DNA of 64,000 nucleotides from an uncultured Pseudomonadota bacterium (GCA_903834835.1 CAILKO010000054.1:1-64000), one strand, 5' to 3'; shown: positions 46,166-56,035, counted from the first letter of the stretch. The notes: generated from the letters alone by a model not told the origin. Numbers and translations: made by a program.

Positions 46166-47658
46166 CTCGGTACGGCTCCGATTTGTTCTGATGAGGGGCG
46201 ACGGGGCATCAGCAGGTCGCGTATCTCGAACAGCCACGCCCGGTTGAACCGGGCGCATAGCAGGACATAGGCAGCAAAACCTGCGGGTATGCCGACGGCG
46301 AGTTGTGTCACCGGGTGTGCGAACGATGAGGCGGCAAGCCGGGCCAGAATTCCCGCAATCAGGGACAGCACGAGGGGCACGACGAAGGTGCCGACATACT
46401 CTCCCAGGCGCGCGTCGCACAGCGGTCTGACCAGAAAGTGCCAGCTTAGCGGAAGGGCGACCACGGCGAGCGCGCACTGGGTCCCCGCGAGCGCAAGTCC
46501 GCCGGGTTGGGCCGCAAGCAGGAAGGCCAGTGCGTATACGGGCAGCCACGCGAGGTTCCAGCGGAAGGCAAGATCGGCGCGGCCACACCCCATCAGGAGG
46601 CTGCCGACGGGATTGATCATCGAGCGCAGCAGCGCCCAGACCGCGAACACGCCAAGCATGGGAACGGCCTGTGACCATCCTTGGCCGAATACCAGGGAAA
46701 CGATCGGTTCTGCGAACAGGCCGATCGCGACGAAGGCGGGGAAATTCACGCCGGCCGTCATGCTCAGCGTCTTGAGATAGATCAGCCTGATCTGCGGACG
46801 ATCCGACTGCGAGGTGGCGATCACCGGAATGCCCACCCGGGTCACGATCGGGTTTGTAGTCGCGATGAGTTGCAGGCAGAGATTCTTGGTCGCGCTGTAG
46901 AACCCCAGATTCTGGGCACCCAGCAGCCTTCCGCCCAGCAGAAGATCAATCTGCGTGTTCAGGGTTCCGATCAGGTCGCTCGCCATCGTGTAGCCGCCGA
47001 ACGAGGCGAAAGGTCTGATGTCTTTCGTTCGGAAATGAAAGACGGGTCGCCATCCCGCTCGCAACCAGATCCATGCAAGGCCCGCGGAGACCGCGGCGCC
47101 CGCGAGCAGACCGCCCATCAGGGCGAACGCGCCGCCGCCATGCATGGCGATGACGATGGAGGCCGCGAACCCCGCCGCTGCGGCAAGAATCTCGACAACG
47201 GCAAGGGCCGAGAACTTCAGGCGCTTTTCCGACAGCGTGCGCAGCAGCTGCCAGGTGCTCCCCAGGAACAGGTAGGCGGCGCCCATCGCGAGCAGCGGAC
47301 CCATGTCGGTCTCGCCGAAGCTCACTACGGCAATCGGCGCGGCAGCGAGCGCAAGGCCCGCGACCGCGAGGCCGCAGCCGCAGTTGAGCCAATAAAGACT
47401 CGAAAGCTGGTTCCTGCTGAGTTCGCGAATGTGAATCACTGCGTTGCTGACACCGCCGTCCGCGAACATGCGCAACACGCTGATGACCGCGAACGCCGCC
47501 GCAAACTTCCCGAATTCTGCGGGTGCCATGAGTCTTGCGAGCACCGCGACCTGCAGGACCTGGATGACCGTCCTTCCCACGGACGACACGGTGGTCCAGC
47601 GCACGCCCGTATAGGCGAGGGATCTCAGTGTCGGCGCGGATTTTTCGTGATTCTGCAT
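46162..47658 (-). CDS. Polysaccharide flippase (Wzx/PST type)
   Basis: 498 residues, about 12-14 transmembrane segments. WTTVSSVGRTVIQVLQVAVLARLMAPAEFGKFAAAFAVISVLRMFADGGVSNAVIH is the typical start; a characteristic FYSATKNLCLQLIATTNPIVTRVGIPVIATSQSD lies in the middle. Carries lipid-linked repeat units across the inner membrane. Starts inside the end of the fucosyltransferase-like gene (34-base overlap). Confidence 0.9.
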   Translation of the reverse strand: MQNHEKSAPTLRSLAYTGVRWTTVSSVGRTVIQVLQVAVLARLMAPAEFGKFAAAFAVISVLRMFADGGVSNAVIHIRELSRNQLSSLYWLNCGCGLAVAGLALAAAPIAVVSFGETDMGPLLAMGAAYLFLGSTWQLLRTLSEKRLKFSALAVVEILAAAAGFAASIVIAMHGGGAFALMGGLLAGAAVSAGLAWIWLRAGWRPVFHFRTKDIRPFASFGGYTMASDLIGTLNTQIDLLLGGRLLGAQNLGFYSATKNLCLQLIATTNPIVTRVGIPVIATSQSDRPQIRLIYLKTLSMTAGVNFPAFVAIGLFAEPIVSLVFGQGWSQAVPMLGVFAVWALLRSMINPVGSLLMGCGRADLAFRWNLAWLPVYALAFLLAAQPGGLALAGTQCALAVVALPLSWHFLVRPLCDARLGEYVGTFVVPLVLSLIAGILARLAASSFAHPVTQLAVGIPAGFAAYVLLCARFNRAWLFEIRDLLMPRRPSSEQIGAVPR

Positions 47659-48800
47659 CGTTCCAGGGCCGAGACGAAGTCGGTCGCGTTGCGTCGCACG
47701 GTTGCTGCGCTCCAGACCTTGCGCAGCGCGGCGCGATTCCTGAGCTGCTCCGCCTCCTGCAACGGAGGGGGCAGCGATGCTCCGACGCGCTCCAGTGCCT
47801 GCAGGCTGTCCACCGAAGCCCCGAGTGCGGTAAAGAACCGGAACAGCGTGCCGTGCTCGTCAAGGACGATGCGCGCTCCGCGCTCCATCAGCGTGCCGAT
47901 GTTGCCGAGGGCCTGCTGACGTCGATGGTTCATGATCGCGATGGCACAGCGCCCGATCAGGGAGTTGTAGTCGGAGAGAGAAAGGAATTCTGTCACGGGA
48001 ACGAAGCGGGCGCCGAACATCCTTCGCCCCTGGGCGATCACCGCGCTCCGATAATCGCTGTCGCCATAGGCAAGCGGTACCACGATCCTTCTGTCGCCGA
48101 GATCTAGGCGAGCCAGCGTTGAAAATGCTTCCGCGTGATTGTTTGTCGCTGTCGCGGAATTTCCGACGAGAATGTCTTCTCCGGCCGGCGACGATGCGCC
48201 CTCGCTGAATATGCTTTCCACATCGCCATAGTTGAGCTGCGCGAAGCGGGCCCGGAAGCGCGGTCCGAGCGCCGTGCGGAGGTCTTCGAATTCCTCCGCG
48301 ATCGGGGCCGAGTAAAGGTCTGCTCTGAGTGCCGCGGCGCGCATCAGCGGAAAGCCGATCAGCTGATTGCGTGCGCGAGCGTACAGGCTCCGCAGCCATG
48401 GTCCGGTGCTCGCCCGCTGGAGCTTCGCGACCAGGGCACGGGTCTGCGTGCCGAGTATCGGCCTTCCGGTTTCCGGTATCAGCTGGTGATAGTCCGCGCC
48501 CCAGGCGCTCCATACTTTCACCACGTCTCCGGGGGCGCGCAGGATCATCGTCGCCGCGAGCGGTTCGAGATAGTGAACGATCAGGCAGTCGCACCATCGA
48601 AGGTCCTCCGCCATAGCGCTCGAAACGAAGTAGTCGCGTGACACGACCCGCCACGCTGCAAGGGACGACGTGTGACGCAGCGTCCTGTCCCGCCCGAGCG
48701 AACGGATGACCAGACGGTTCTCCACATCGGGCAATTCATTGAAGAGCCGGAATGCAAAGGGGATGAATTTCTCGTCCGGCGCGAGATGCAGAATCCTCAT
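47625..48800 (-). CDS. Glycosyltransferase resembling the GT56 (WecF-type fucosaminyl) family
   Basis: 391 residues from ATG 48800. RILHLAPDEKFIPFAFRLFNELPDVENRLVI, KVWSAWGADYHQLIP, DILVGNSATATNNHAEAFSTLARLDLGDRRIVVPLAYGDSDY, FLSLSDYNSLIGRCAIAIMNHRRQQALGNIGTLMERGARIVL are all characteristic of the TDP-N-acetylfucosamine:lipid II transferase family. WecF adds the third sugar of enterobacterial common antigen. The donor here is unknown. First gene of a leftward operon with the flippase and a methyltransferase. Confidence 0.8.
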   Translation of the reverse strand: MRILHLAPDEKFIPFAFRLFNELPDVENRLVIRSLGRDRTLRHTSSLAAWRVVSRDYFVSSAMAEDLRWCDCLIVHYLEPLAATMILRAPGDVVKVWSAWGADYHQLIPETGRPILGTQTRALVAKLQRASTGPWLRSLYARARNQLIGFPLMRAAALRADLYSAPIAEEFEDLRTALGPRFRARFAQLNYGDVESIFSEGASSPAGEDILVGNSATATNNHAEAFSTLARLDLGDRRIVVPLAYGDSDYRSAVIAQGRRMFGARFVPVTEFLSLSDYNSLIGRCAIAIMNHRRQQALGNIGTLMERGARIVLDEHGTLFRFFTALGASVDSLQALERVGASLPPPLQEAEQLRNRAALRKVWSAATVRRNATDFVSALERCRITKNPRRH

Positions 48801-49091
48801 CGTATCGGGCCGCGCTGCGTGACGGTCGTATTTCCCATGAATGGTTCCGGGGTTCCTGCGGCAGTTGGCGGATGCGATGGATATCCGGAACGCGAACGTC
48901 GAGGCGCTGCGTCCGGGCGATGCATCCGCGCGCTGCGGTTGCCTGCCTGATCGGACGGACATCCGGAACCGGAAGCCGCGCCCGGGTTCAGAGCATAATG
49001 CGGAACCACTTGAATTGCCAGGAGATGGTGTGGATCGCAGGGGACGTTTGTTTCGCGCCGCGATGCAGTATGGGTTCGCGAGCGACGCCAC
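48801..49091. other. Divergent intergenic region
   Basis: 291 bases between the GT56-like gene (leftward) and a methyltransferase gene (rightward). It should hold both promoters, but I see no close match to a sigma-70 or sigma-54 consensus and no inverted repeat. Open frames across it look like composition-driven shadows. Confidence 0.5.
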
Positions 49092-49784
49092 ATGAAGGCG
49101 GTATCCGCACTGGCATTCAATCGGCTCGCGATTGGCATCCACAATGCGTTCTTCAACAGGATACGCGGACGCATGTCCGGATGCGTGGTGGATCTTGGCT
49201 GCGGTGCGATGCCCTATCGCGACGAGTTGATCGGCCAGGGATGCAGGTATGTAGGCGTCGACTGGCCGCACAGCGTGCATGGTGCGGTGCCGGACGTCGT
49301 GGCGGATCTCAATCAGGGCCTCGATCTGCCGGACGGCTTCGCGGACGCGGTGATGAGTTTTTCGGTGCTGGAGCACCTTTCGAATCCGGACGTCATGCTG
49401 AGACACGCCTGCCGCATACTCCGGCCCGGTGGGCTCCTGTTCCTGCAGGTCCCTTTTCAGTGGTGGGTGCACGAAGCGCCCCAGGATTTTTTCCGGTACA
49501 CGCGACACGGCTTGAAGTTCATGCTCGCCAGGGAGGGCTTTGCGGAAATCGAAATCCGGCCGTCCGGGGGGTTCTGGACAGCGCTGGCGCTCAAGCTGAA
49601 CTATCACACCCATCGATGGGTACGCGGTCCCAGGCCGCTCAGGTGGGCGCTGAGAGGCCTGCTGACACCGTTCTGGGTGTCCGGGCAGCTCCTTGCGCCG
49701 CTGCTGGATCGCATGGACCCGGATCCTGACGAGACGGTCGGTTACACCGTAGAGGCGACGAAGCCCCTGTCCGCGAGCGGCTGA
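49092..49784 (+). CDS. SAM-dependent methyltransferase
   Basis: 230 residues. CVVDLGCGAMPYRDELIGQGCRYVGVDWPHSVHG is motif I-II; LPDGFADAVMSFSVLEHLSNPDVMLRHACRILRPGGLLFLQVPFQWWVHEAPQDFFRYTRHGLKFML is the post-motif region common in glycan methyltransferases. The C-terminal segment is hydrophobic (LRWALRGLLTPFWVSGQLLAPLL), suggesting membrane association. Ten bases before the GT-C-like gene. Confidence 0.8.
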   Translation: MKAVSALAFNRLAIGIHNAFFNRIRGRMSGCVVDLGCGAMPYRDELIGQGCRYVGVDWPHSVHGAVPDVVADLNQGLDLPDGFADAVMSFSVLEHLSNPDVMLRHACRILRPGGLLFLQVPFQWWVHEAPQDFFRYTRHGLKFMLAREGFAEIEIRPSGGFWTALALKLNYHTHRWVRGPRPLRWALRGLLTPFWVSGQLLAPLLDRMDPDPDETVGYTVEATKPLSASG

Positions 49785-49794
49785 TGCGCATCTG

Positions 49795-51597
49795 ATGCGG
49801 GACAAGCCTCACAACTCAAGTTCCGCGAAGCCGGAATCGCAGGTCCGACCGTCCTCGCCGGACCTCGTTCCGGCGACGGGTGCCCAGGCGCCAGTCAGCA
49901 GTACCGCACTGTGCCGCATTGCCCTCGGCGTCACGCTCATGATCTTTCTCTGGATCGGGGCCCTGCGTATCGGCACGGACGGCACCGCGACCCAGGACAT
50001 CTTCCTGCACCTGGTGCGGGAACAGGATTTCTGGACGCTGATTCCTCAGGCCGCGCTGCTTTGCGCGGGTCTGTTGCCTCCCGTGCAGGCGGCAGGACTT
50101 GCTCTGGCGGGCGCGATGGGGCGGCACCCTGTCCGCACCGCCGTCGCGACGACCCTCGTGCTGGCACTGGGTGCGAAGTTCATCTACCACGCGCATCCGC
50201 TGTCCATGGACGAGTACGCCCCCTATTTTCAAAGCGAGGTCTTCGCGCAACTCCGGCTCGCCGCGCAGTACCCGCCGGGCCTGGTCGACTGGCTCGTTCC
50301 CAGCGCGTTCCAGGGGGTTTTCTTTGCGATTGCCCGGGGTACGGGCGAAGTCGCATCGAGTTATTTCCCCGGAATGGCCTTGCTCCTGACGCCGTTCTCC
50401 GCGCTCGGCGCGCCCTGGCTGCTCAATCCCCTGATCGGCGGATTGACCGTCATCGTGGTCGGCAGGATCGCGCGAGCGCTATGGCCCGACGACGAGCGCC
50501 AGGGACTCGCAATGCTGTTCACGCTGGCATCGCCCGCGGTCACCGTGAATGCGATGTCCTTCTATTCGATGCCGGCTCACCTGCTTCTGAACGCAATATT
50601 TCTGCTGCTTCTGCTGCGGTCCGGCAACGCTCGCCTGTTGCTCGCAGGATTCGTGGGTTCCACCGCACTGGTTCTTCATAACCCGGTGCCGCATCTGCTG
50701 TTCGCCGCGCCATTCGTGCTGTGGCTCGCGGCCCGCGAGGGCAGATTCCGTGCACTCGGTGCGCTTGCGCTCGGCTACCTGCCGCTCGTGCTCCTGCTTG
50801 GCTGGGGCTGGTCGCACTATCTGCGCGAATTCGTCTCCGCGGCGGCTGCGACACGGCCGGCTGCGGGGGGCGGACTCTCCGCCGGTCTCGTCGGCGAGAT
50901 GTTTGACCGGCTTCTTTACGTCGCTGCGATCCTGATGAAGCTTCCGGATTTCTGGGTCGTCGAGATGCGGATCGTCGGACTCGCGAAGCTCTGGATCTGG
51001 GCGGCGCCGGGCCTGGTCGCGGCGGCCGCCATCGGCATGTGGCGCTGCCGGGACGAAAAAGGGCTCTGGCTTGTGCTAGCGTGCGCGGCGCTGCTGACCT
51101 ACTTCGGCTACTTCATGGTGAGGTTCGACCAGGGGCACGGATGGGGCTATCGGTATTTCCATTCGGCCTGGCTGCTCCTGCCGCTGTTCGCGTTGCGGGC
51201 AATCGAGCCGGGGGGGGCGCCGAACGGGGGGGCAGGCGCCGGGCTGAAGGCCTATCTGGCAGGGTGTGCTTGTGCGGGCCTGCTGGTCATGAACGTCTTT
51301 CAGGGAGGTATGGTGGAACGATTCATCAGCCGTCATCTCGATCAGTCGCCGGGAGCGAGGGACGGTCGCGCGGAAATCGTGTTCATCGACTTCTCCAGGG
51401 GATCGTTCCGGCAGGATCTGGTTCAGAACGACCCGTTCCTGCGTGAACCCGGGATATTCTTCGGATCCAGAGGCAGTGCGAGAGATACCGCGATGATGAG
51501 CAAGAATTTTCCGGACTACCGTCAGACATCTTCGGATACGCGCGGTAGCGTCTGGTCGCCACTTGGCGATGACAGGCAAGTCGGGCAGGGCCGCTAG
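49795..51597 (+). CDS. Multi-pass membrane glycosyltransferase-like protein (GT-C type)
   Basis: 600 residues with about 11 hydrophobic segments. An early periplasmic loop holds HPLSMDEYAPYFQSEVF, where the acidic pair fits the GT-C active-site motif of polyprenyl-phosphate-sugar-dependent transferases. PVPHLLFAAPFVLWLAAREG and FGYFMVRFDQGHGWGYRYFHSAWLLLPLFALRAIEPGG are later loops. The C-terminus is soluble. Donor and acceptor unknown. It ends exactly where the next methyltransferase begins. Confidence 0.75.
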   Translation: MRDKPHNSSSAKPESQVRPSSPDLVPATGAQAPVSSTALCRIALGVTLMIFLWIGALRIGTDGTATQDIFLHLVREQDFWTLIPQAALLCAGLLPPVQAAGLALAGAMGRHPVRTAVATTLVLALGAKFIYHAHPLSMDEYAPYFQSEVFAQLRLAAQYPPGLVDWLVPSAFQGVFFAIARGTGEVASSYFPGMALLLTPFSALGAPWLLNPLIGGLTVIVVGRIARALWPDDERQGLAMLFTLASPAVTVNAMSFYSMPAHLLLNAIFLLLLLRSGNARLLLAGFVGSTALVLHNPVPHLLFAAPFVLWLAAREGRFRALGALALGYLPLVLLLGWGWSHYLREFVSAAAATRPAAGGGLSAGLVGEMFDRLLYVAAILMKLPDFWVVEMRIVGLAKLWIWAAPGLVAAAAIGMWRCRDEKGLWLVLACAALLTYFGYFMVRFDQGHGWGYRYFHSAWLLLPLFALRAIEPGGAPNGGAGAGLKAYLAGCACAGLLVMNVFQGGMVERFISRHLDQSPGARDGRAEIVFIDFSRGSFRQDLVQNDPFLREPGIFFGSRGSARDTAMMSKNFPDYRQTSSDTRGSVWSPLGDDRQVGQGR

Positions 51598-52299
51598 ATG
51601 GCCCAGGCCCGTGGCTACAGGCTGAACCTGCTTACCGAAATTGCATGGTGGACGCTCTATCTCAGTCCGCCCATGCGCGCCCCGTGGATGAAGACCGCGC
51701 TTTCGAAGGAAGCCCGTAGCGAGAGTTTCCCGGGTCGCCTGCGGGAATACCTTCTGGAACTGACGGACGCGGGCGCGCGACGCCCGAGGGTGCTGGATGT
51801 CGGCTGCGGACCGCTGTCGCCGCTTGCCTGGGGAGTCGATGCGGGGCTTCTTGATCTGACCGCGGTCGATCCGCTCGCGCATGTCTACCGGTTCCTGCTC
51901 GGTGCTTACCGTCTCGATTTTCCGGTAATGCCTATCCGGTGCGCGGCCGAGCGTCTGCTGGACCGATTCGCGCCGCAGAGCTTCGACGCGGTCTATTCGC
52001 GCAATGCCCTGGACCATGTCGAAGATGCGGACCTGTGCATCGCGAACATCTGCGCGTTGCTGACCAAGAAAGGCCGCTTCTTCTTCGACGGCATTACCCG
52101 GGAAGGCACGCGCCAGAAATGGCGCGGACTCCACAAGCATGATTTCTACGTCTCGGACGGCAGATTGATGTGGTGCGGCGAAGACGGCGAGGCAATCGAT
52201 TTTTCCGCGCGTCACCGGCTCGCGCTGGTGTACCAGAACCAGACCAGTTTCCGGACCGGGGAGTGGTTCCGGCTCGAATTCGAAAGGCGGGCGCCCTGA
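51598..52299 (+). CDS. SAM-dependent methyltransferase
   Basis: 233 residues. RPRVLDVGCGPLSPLAWGVDAGLLDLTAVDPLAHVY is motif I-II; FDAVYSRNALDHVEDADLCIANICALLTKKGRFFFDGITREG is the acceptor half. C-terminal YVSDGRLMWCGEDGEAIDFSARHRLALVYQNQ is unusual and may shape acceptor specificity. Its ATG directly follows the previous stop. Third methyltransferase in the rightward half of the cluster. Confidence 0.8.
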   Translation: MAQARGYRLNLLTEIAWWTLYLSPPMRAPWMKTALSKEARSESFPGRLREYLLELTDAGARRPRVLDVGCGPLSPLAWGVDAGLLDLTAVDPLAHVYRFLLGAYRLDFPVMPIRCAAERLLDRFAPQSFDAVYSRNALDHVEDADLCIANICALLTKKGRFFFDGITREGTRQKWRGLHKHDFYVSDGRLMWCGEDGEAIDFSARHRLALVYQNQTSFRTGEWFRLEFERRAP

Positions 52300-52321
52300 A
52301 GCCCCCCGGAACACATCAGCC

Positions 52322-52999
52322 ATGCCGCTAGGCCCCGTCCTGCGACGCGCCCTTGGCCCGCTCGAGCCGCCGGTCGCCGCGCTCTATCGCAGGGTGTTCA
52401 TCGATCTTGACGCGTTCGTTGCGCAGGTCGCGCTCTGGGCCGGCCGCCCCGGCAAGCTGCTCGAGCTCGGCTGCGGCGAAGGCGCGGTGGTCGATCGGCT
52501 GGCGAACGCATTCCCCGCGGCCTCGATCACCGGCATCGACATCACGCCGCGCATCGGGCGCCTGTCCCGCGCCGCGGGCACGCGCGTCGCTTTCAGGCAG
52601 ATCACGATGAGGGACTATGCGGCGGAATGTCCGGGCGCCGCAGATCTGCTCGTCGCCTGCGACGTGCTGCACCATGTTCCGTGGGAAATGCACGAGGAAA
52701 TCCTGCGCGACGCGGGCCGGGCGGTGCGCGCGGGCGGCTTCATCGTGATCAAGGACTGGCAGCGACAGAGTACGCCGATACATCTGCTTTGCTACATGGC
52801 GGACCGGTACATCACGGGCGATCGGGTCCGCTACAAGACCGGACAGGAGCTCGAGGAGACGATCATGCGGGTATTCGGCACGCACGCGATCGCGGCGCGC
52901 GCGAGGATCGCCCCATGGATAAACAATGTCGCGTACCTTGTCAGGATCCCCCCGGGATCGGAATCGGTTGCGGCACAACCGGAACCGACGGGATCCTGA
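52322..52999 (+). CDS. SAM-dependent methyltransferase
   Basis: 225 residues. ARPGKLLELGCGEGAVVDRLANAFPAASITGIDITPRIGRL is motif I-II; ADLLVACDVLHHVPWEMHEEILRDAGRAVRAGGFIVIKDWQ is motif IV-V, typical of UbiE-like enzymes. The N-terminus (FIDLDAFVAQVALWA) and C-terminus show no membrane segment. It is followed two bases later by a glycosyltransferase starting with TTG. Confidence 0.8.
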   Translation: MPLGPVLRRALGPLEPPVAALYRRVFIDLDAFVAQVALWAGRPGKLLELGCGEGAVVDRLANAFPAASITGIDITPRIGRLSRAAGTRVAFRQITMRDYAAECPGAADLLVACDVLHHVPWEMHEEILRDAGRAVRAGGFIVIKDWQRQSTPIHLLCYMADRYITGDRVRYKTGQELEETIMRVFGTHAIAARARIAPWINNVAYLVRIPPGSESVAAQPEPTGS

Positions 53000-53001
53000 C
53001 C

Positions 53002-53907
53002 TTGCCGACGGGTGCCCCGGCCGGTGACCGGCAGCCGCTGGTCTCCATCTATCTTCCGACCCGCGACCGCCCGGTGCTGCTCGAGCGCGCCGTTCGTTCG
53101 GTGCTCGCGCAATCGTATCCCTGCCTGCAACTGGTGATTGCGGACGACGGATCGGGATCGGCGGGACACGAGGCGCTCGAGCGGATGGCGGGGATGCAAT
53201 CGGAAACCGTATCCGTCCGCATCCTGCGCTTGCCGCGTCCTCTCGGGGCCTGCGCGGCGCGCAACGCGGCCATCTCCGCCTGTACCGGGGAATACATCAC
53301 TGGCCTGGACGACGACGACTACTTCCTGCCCGACCGGATCGCGCGGCTGATGGCGGCCTTCGATCCGGCCGTCATGGCCTTCGTATTCGACGGGTATCTG
53401 CGCGAAACGACGGACAGCCGGGGCAGGGCAAGGCAGGTGCGCGTTCCGCTCTCGGGTCCTGCACGTCTTCAGGACCTGCTCCGGCGCAATATTGTCGGCA
53501 ACCAGGTGCTGACACTCGCGTCACGCGTGCGCGATGTGGGCGGATTCGACCCGGAGCTCGCCGCCTGGCAGGACTACGATCTGTGGATCCGGCTCGCCCG
53601 ACGCTACGGTCATGGAGTCTCGGCGTGGGGCCTGAGCTATGTGTACAGCGCCGACCCCGACGGACGTCGAATTTCCACCGACCTTGCGCGCATCGAGTCG
53701 GCCTACCGGCGATTTCGCGACAAGCATCCTGAGTATGCGGATCCGACGCTGGATCTGTGCCTGCGGATGGCGATGGCGAGCTACGGCATTGCGGCGCTAC
53801 GGTTCAGCGACCTGGCGCGCATGGTCTGGCTCGGGGACCCGCGCCACGTCGCTTCCGTTCTCTATCATGGCCTCGCCGCGCGTCTGCGCACGAGCGCGCG
53901 CTCATAG
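53002..53907 (+). CDS. Family 2 glycosyltransferase
   Basis: 301 residues from TTG 53002, two bases after the previous stop. VSIYLPTRDRPVLLERAVRSVLAQSYPCLQLVIADDGSG is the GT2 nucleotide-sugar site; GEYITGLDDDDYFLPDRIARLM contains the metal-binding DxD; AAWQDYDLWIRLARRYG is the usual GT2 acceptor-side motif. Its last 43 bases overlap the end of the GT4 gene on the opposite strand. Confidence 0.88.
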   Translation: MPTGAPAGDRQPLVSIYLPTRDRPVLLERAVRSVLAQSYPCLQLVIADDGSGSAGHEALERMAGMQSETVSVRILRLPRPLGACAARNAAISACTGEYITGLDDDDYFLPDRIARLMAAFDPAVMAFVFDGYLRETTDSRGRARQVRVPLSGPARLQDLLRRNIVGNQVLTLASRVRDVGGFDPELAAWQDYDLWIRLARRYGHGVSAWGLSYVYSADPDGRRISTDLARIESAYRRFRDKHPEYADPTLDLCLRMAMASYGIAALRFSDLARMVWLGDPRHVASVLYHGLAARLRTSARS

Positions 53908-55010
53908 ACGGGCAGGACGTGCTCGCGCACGATTTCCGCCCAGTCATGGCGCAGGACAGAGGCGCGCGCGTTCGCGGCCACCTGCTCGCGCAGACCGGGT
54001 TCGCGCAGCATGCGCAGCATTGCCGCCGCAACCGACCGGGCATCGTCCGCGCACAGGAGACCATTCCATTCGTGCCTGAGGAAGACCCGGTTGCCCGCGG
54101 TAGCGGTGCCGATCACAGGCAGGCCCTGAGCCAGATACTCGACCGTCTTGGTCGGGGGTTGATGCTCGAACCACGCGTCCATGGGAACGAACGCCAGCGC
54201 GACGGCGGACAGATCGAGGCAGGCTGGAATGTTCTCGTAGGGCACGTGGCCCGGGAAGCGGACGCGGTCCGCAATGCCGAGCGCGCGAGCGAGCTGCCGG
54301 AGCGCTTCAAGCTCGCTGCCCTCGCCGATTATCAGCAGGCGCGCCGAGGGCTCGGCGTGCACGAGCAGGGCGAACGCTTCCACAAGCGTGCCGATCCTGC
54401 GGTTGTGGTCGAGCGTGCCGCAGTATGCGTACACGAAGTCCGCCTCGGCGAGGGAGAATCCGGCGCGCAGCCCGGGGTCGGGCTCGCGCGGAAGGAAGTG
54501 TTCGAGATTGGCGCCGAGCGGAACGATCGCATCCACCGCAGCGTTCCTGCCGAAGACGATGTCGCGGATGCCCTCGGAGAGTACGGTCACGACCTGGTAG
54601 GGAAGCGCTTCCGCGCGAATGAAAAAATTCTGCAGGCCAAGCAGCGGGGCCTTGATCGCGCTGCTCTGGCAGTCGTAGAGCCACGTGCTGCCGGAACCGG
54701 CCGCAAGAACGGGAAGCAGACCCGCGCCGACGAAGGCATAGGTGTGGACGAGATCGAATTTCCCGCTCCGCACGATGCGCGCGGCGCGCGCGATGAAACG
54801 GAATCGGTCGAACGACAGGCGGCCGATCGACCGCAGCGGAACCCGCAGCACGCGCACGCCGGCGACGGTTTCTTCAAGCGGTTCGCCCGGACGACCGGGC
54901 GCGACCACGCTTACCTCGATCCCCTGGCGCGCCTGCTGGCGCGCGAACTCGTAGAAAATGGTGAGTCCGCGACCAGGGAAGTAGTTGAAGCCGATATGAC
55001 AGACACGCAT
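53865..55010 (-). CDS. Family 4 glycosyltransferase
   Basis: 381 residues. N-terminal RVCHIGFNYFPGRGLTIFYEFARQQARQGIEVSVVAPGRPGEP; C-terminal GT4 motif YENIPACLDLSAVALAFVPMDAWFEHQPPTKTVEYLAQGLPVIGTATAGN with the conserved E-x7-E pattern partly altered. It forms a retaining GT-B enzyme for surface glycan synthesis. Divergent from the following GT2 gene by 29 bases. Confidence 0.88.
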   Translation of the reverse strand: MRVCHIGFNYFPGRGLTIFYEFARQQARQGIEVSVVAPGRPGEPLEETVAGVRVLRVPLRSIGRLSFDRFRFIARAARIVRSGKFDLVHTYAFVGAGLLPVLAAGSGSTWLYDCQSSAIKAPLLGLQNFFIRAEALPYQVVTVLSEGIRDIVFGRNAAVDAIVPLGANLEHFLPREPDPGLRAGFSLAEADFVYAYCGTLDHNRRIGTLVEAFALLVHAEPSARLLIIGEGSELEALRQLARALGIADRVRFPGHVPYENIPACLDLSAVALAFVPMDAWFEHQPPTKTVEYLAQGLPVIGTATAGNRVFLRHEWNGLLCADDARSVAAAMLRMLREPGLREQVAANARASVLRHDWAEIVREHVLPVYERALVRRRAARP

Positions 55011-55039
55011 GCCGCGAAGATCCTGGTCCGGCGATCACG

Positions 55040-56020
55040 ATGACCGACCCGATGAATAACCGGTCTGCGGATCCTGAAGGGTCTCCGGAGACTGTCCACG
55101 TCTCGATAATCATACTTACCAAGAACGGGCAGCGATACCTGCGCTCGCTGCTCGTCGCATTGTATGGTCAGGCGGGCGTCCCGGGCATGGAGGTGATCGT
55201 GATCGATTCGGGCTCGAGCGACGCGACCCTTGCGATCGTCGCGGAGTTTCCGGATGTGCGGCTGGTGCGCATCGAACCGGAGGAGTTCGGGCACGGTCGC
55301 ACGCGCAATCTGGGGGCGCGTCTCGCGCGCGGTCGCTACCTCGTGTTCATGCCTCAGGATGCGACGCCGGTCGGGGAAGAATGGCTGGCGCGCCTGATCG
55401 AGCCCTTTGCGGACGAGCGCATTGCCGGGGTCTACGCACGCCAGATACCGCGCCCCGATGCAAGGGCGACGGAAGTGCATTTTCTCGGTCGGACCTATCC
55501 TTCCGAGCCTGAAGTCCGCACGCTCGGCCGGGGCGAAGTCCCGAGCCTCGCACGCTGCTTCTATTCGACGGTGAGCGGCGCGCTGCGGGCGGAAATCCTT
55601 GCGCGTCATCCGTTCCGGGAGGACATCATCATGAGCGAGGATCAGGCATGGGCCGCGCAGGTGATGCAGCTCGGCCATCGCATCGCCTACCAGCCGTCGG
55701 CCGCAGTGCTGCATTCCCACCATTACCGGGTTGGGTCGATCTTCCGGCGCAATTTCGACAGCGGTTACTCGATCAGGCAGATCTTCTCGGGCAGCGTCGG
55801 CATCGCGCCGGGCGCGGCGTTACGCGCGCTGCTCGCCGAGTTCGCGTACGTCGCGCGCACCGGGCCACTGTCCGAGCTGCTGCGATTCTTCCCCTACGAA
55901 CTCGCGCGGCACGCGGGCTTCATGCTCGGGCTGCGCGCGCATCTGCTGCCGCATCGCGTACGCCGCGCCTGCAGCGATCTGAAGTATTTCTGGGATCAGG
56001 CGCACGCGCGCGGTCGCTGA
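55040..56020 (+). CDS. Family 2 glycosyltransferase (rhamnosyltransferase-like)
   Basis: 326 residues. VSIIILTKNGQRYLRSLLVALYGQAGVPGMEVIVIDSGSSDATLAIV, then [43 protein letters not shown] (the DAT replaces the usual DxD) and MSEDQAWAAQVMQLGHRIAYQPSAAVLHSHHYRVGSIFRRNFDSG. This is the layout of RfbF/WbbL-like rhamnosyltransferases. Converges with the next GT2 gene with a 15-base gap. Confidence 0.88.
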   Translation: MTDPMNNRSADPEGSPETVHVSIIILTKNGQRYLRSLLVALYGQAGVPGMEVIVIDSGSSDATLAIVAEFPDVRLVRIEPEEFGHGRTRNLGARLARGRYLVFMPQDATPVGEEWLARLIEPFADERIAGVYARQIPRPDARATEVHFLGRTYPSEPEVRTLGRGEVPSLARCFYSTVSGALRAEILARHPFREDIIMSEDQAWAAQVMQLGHRIAYQPSAAVLHSHHYRVGSIFRRNFDSGYSIRQIFSGSVGIAPGAALRALLAEFAYVARTGPLSELLRFFPYELARHAGFMLGLRAHLLPHRVRRACSDLKYFWDQAHARGR

Positions 56021-56035
56021 TCCGGCGCGCGAAAC

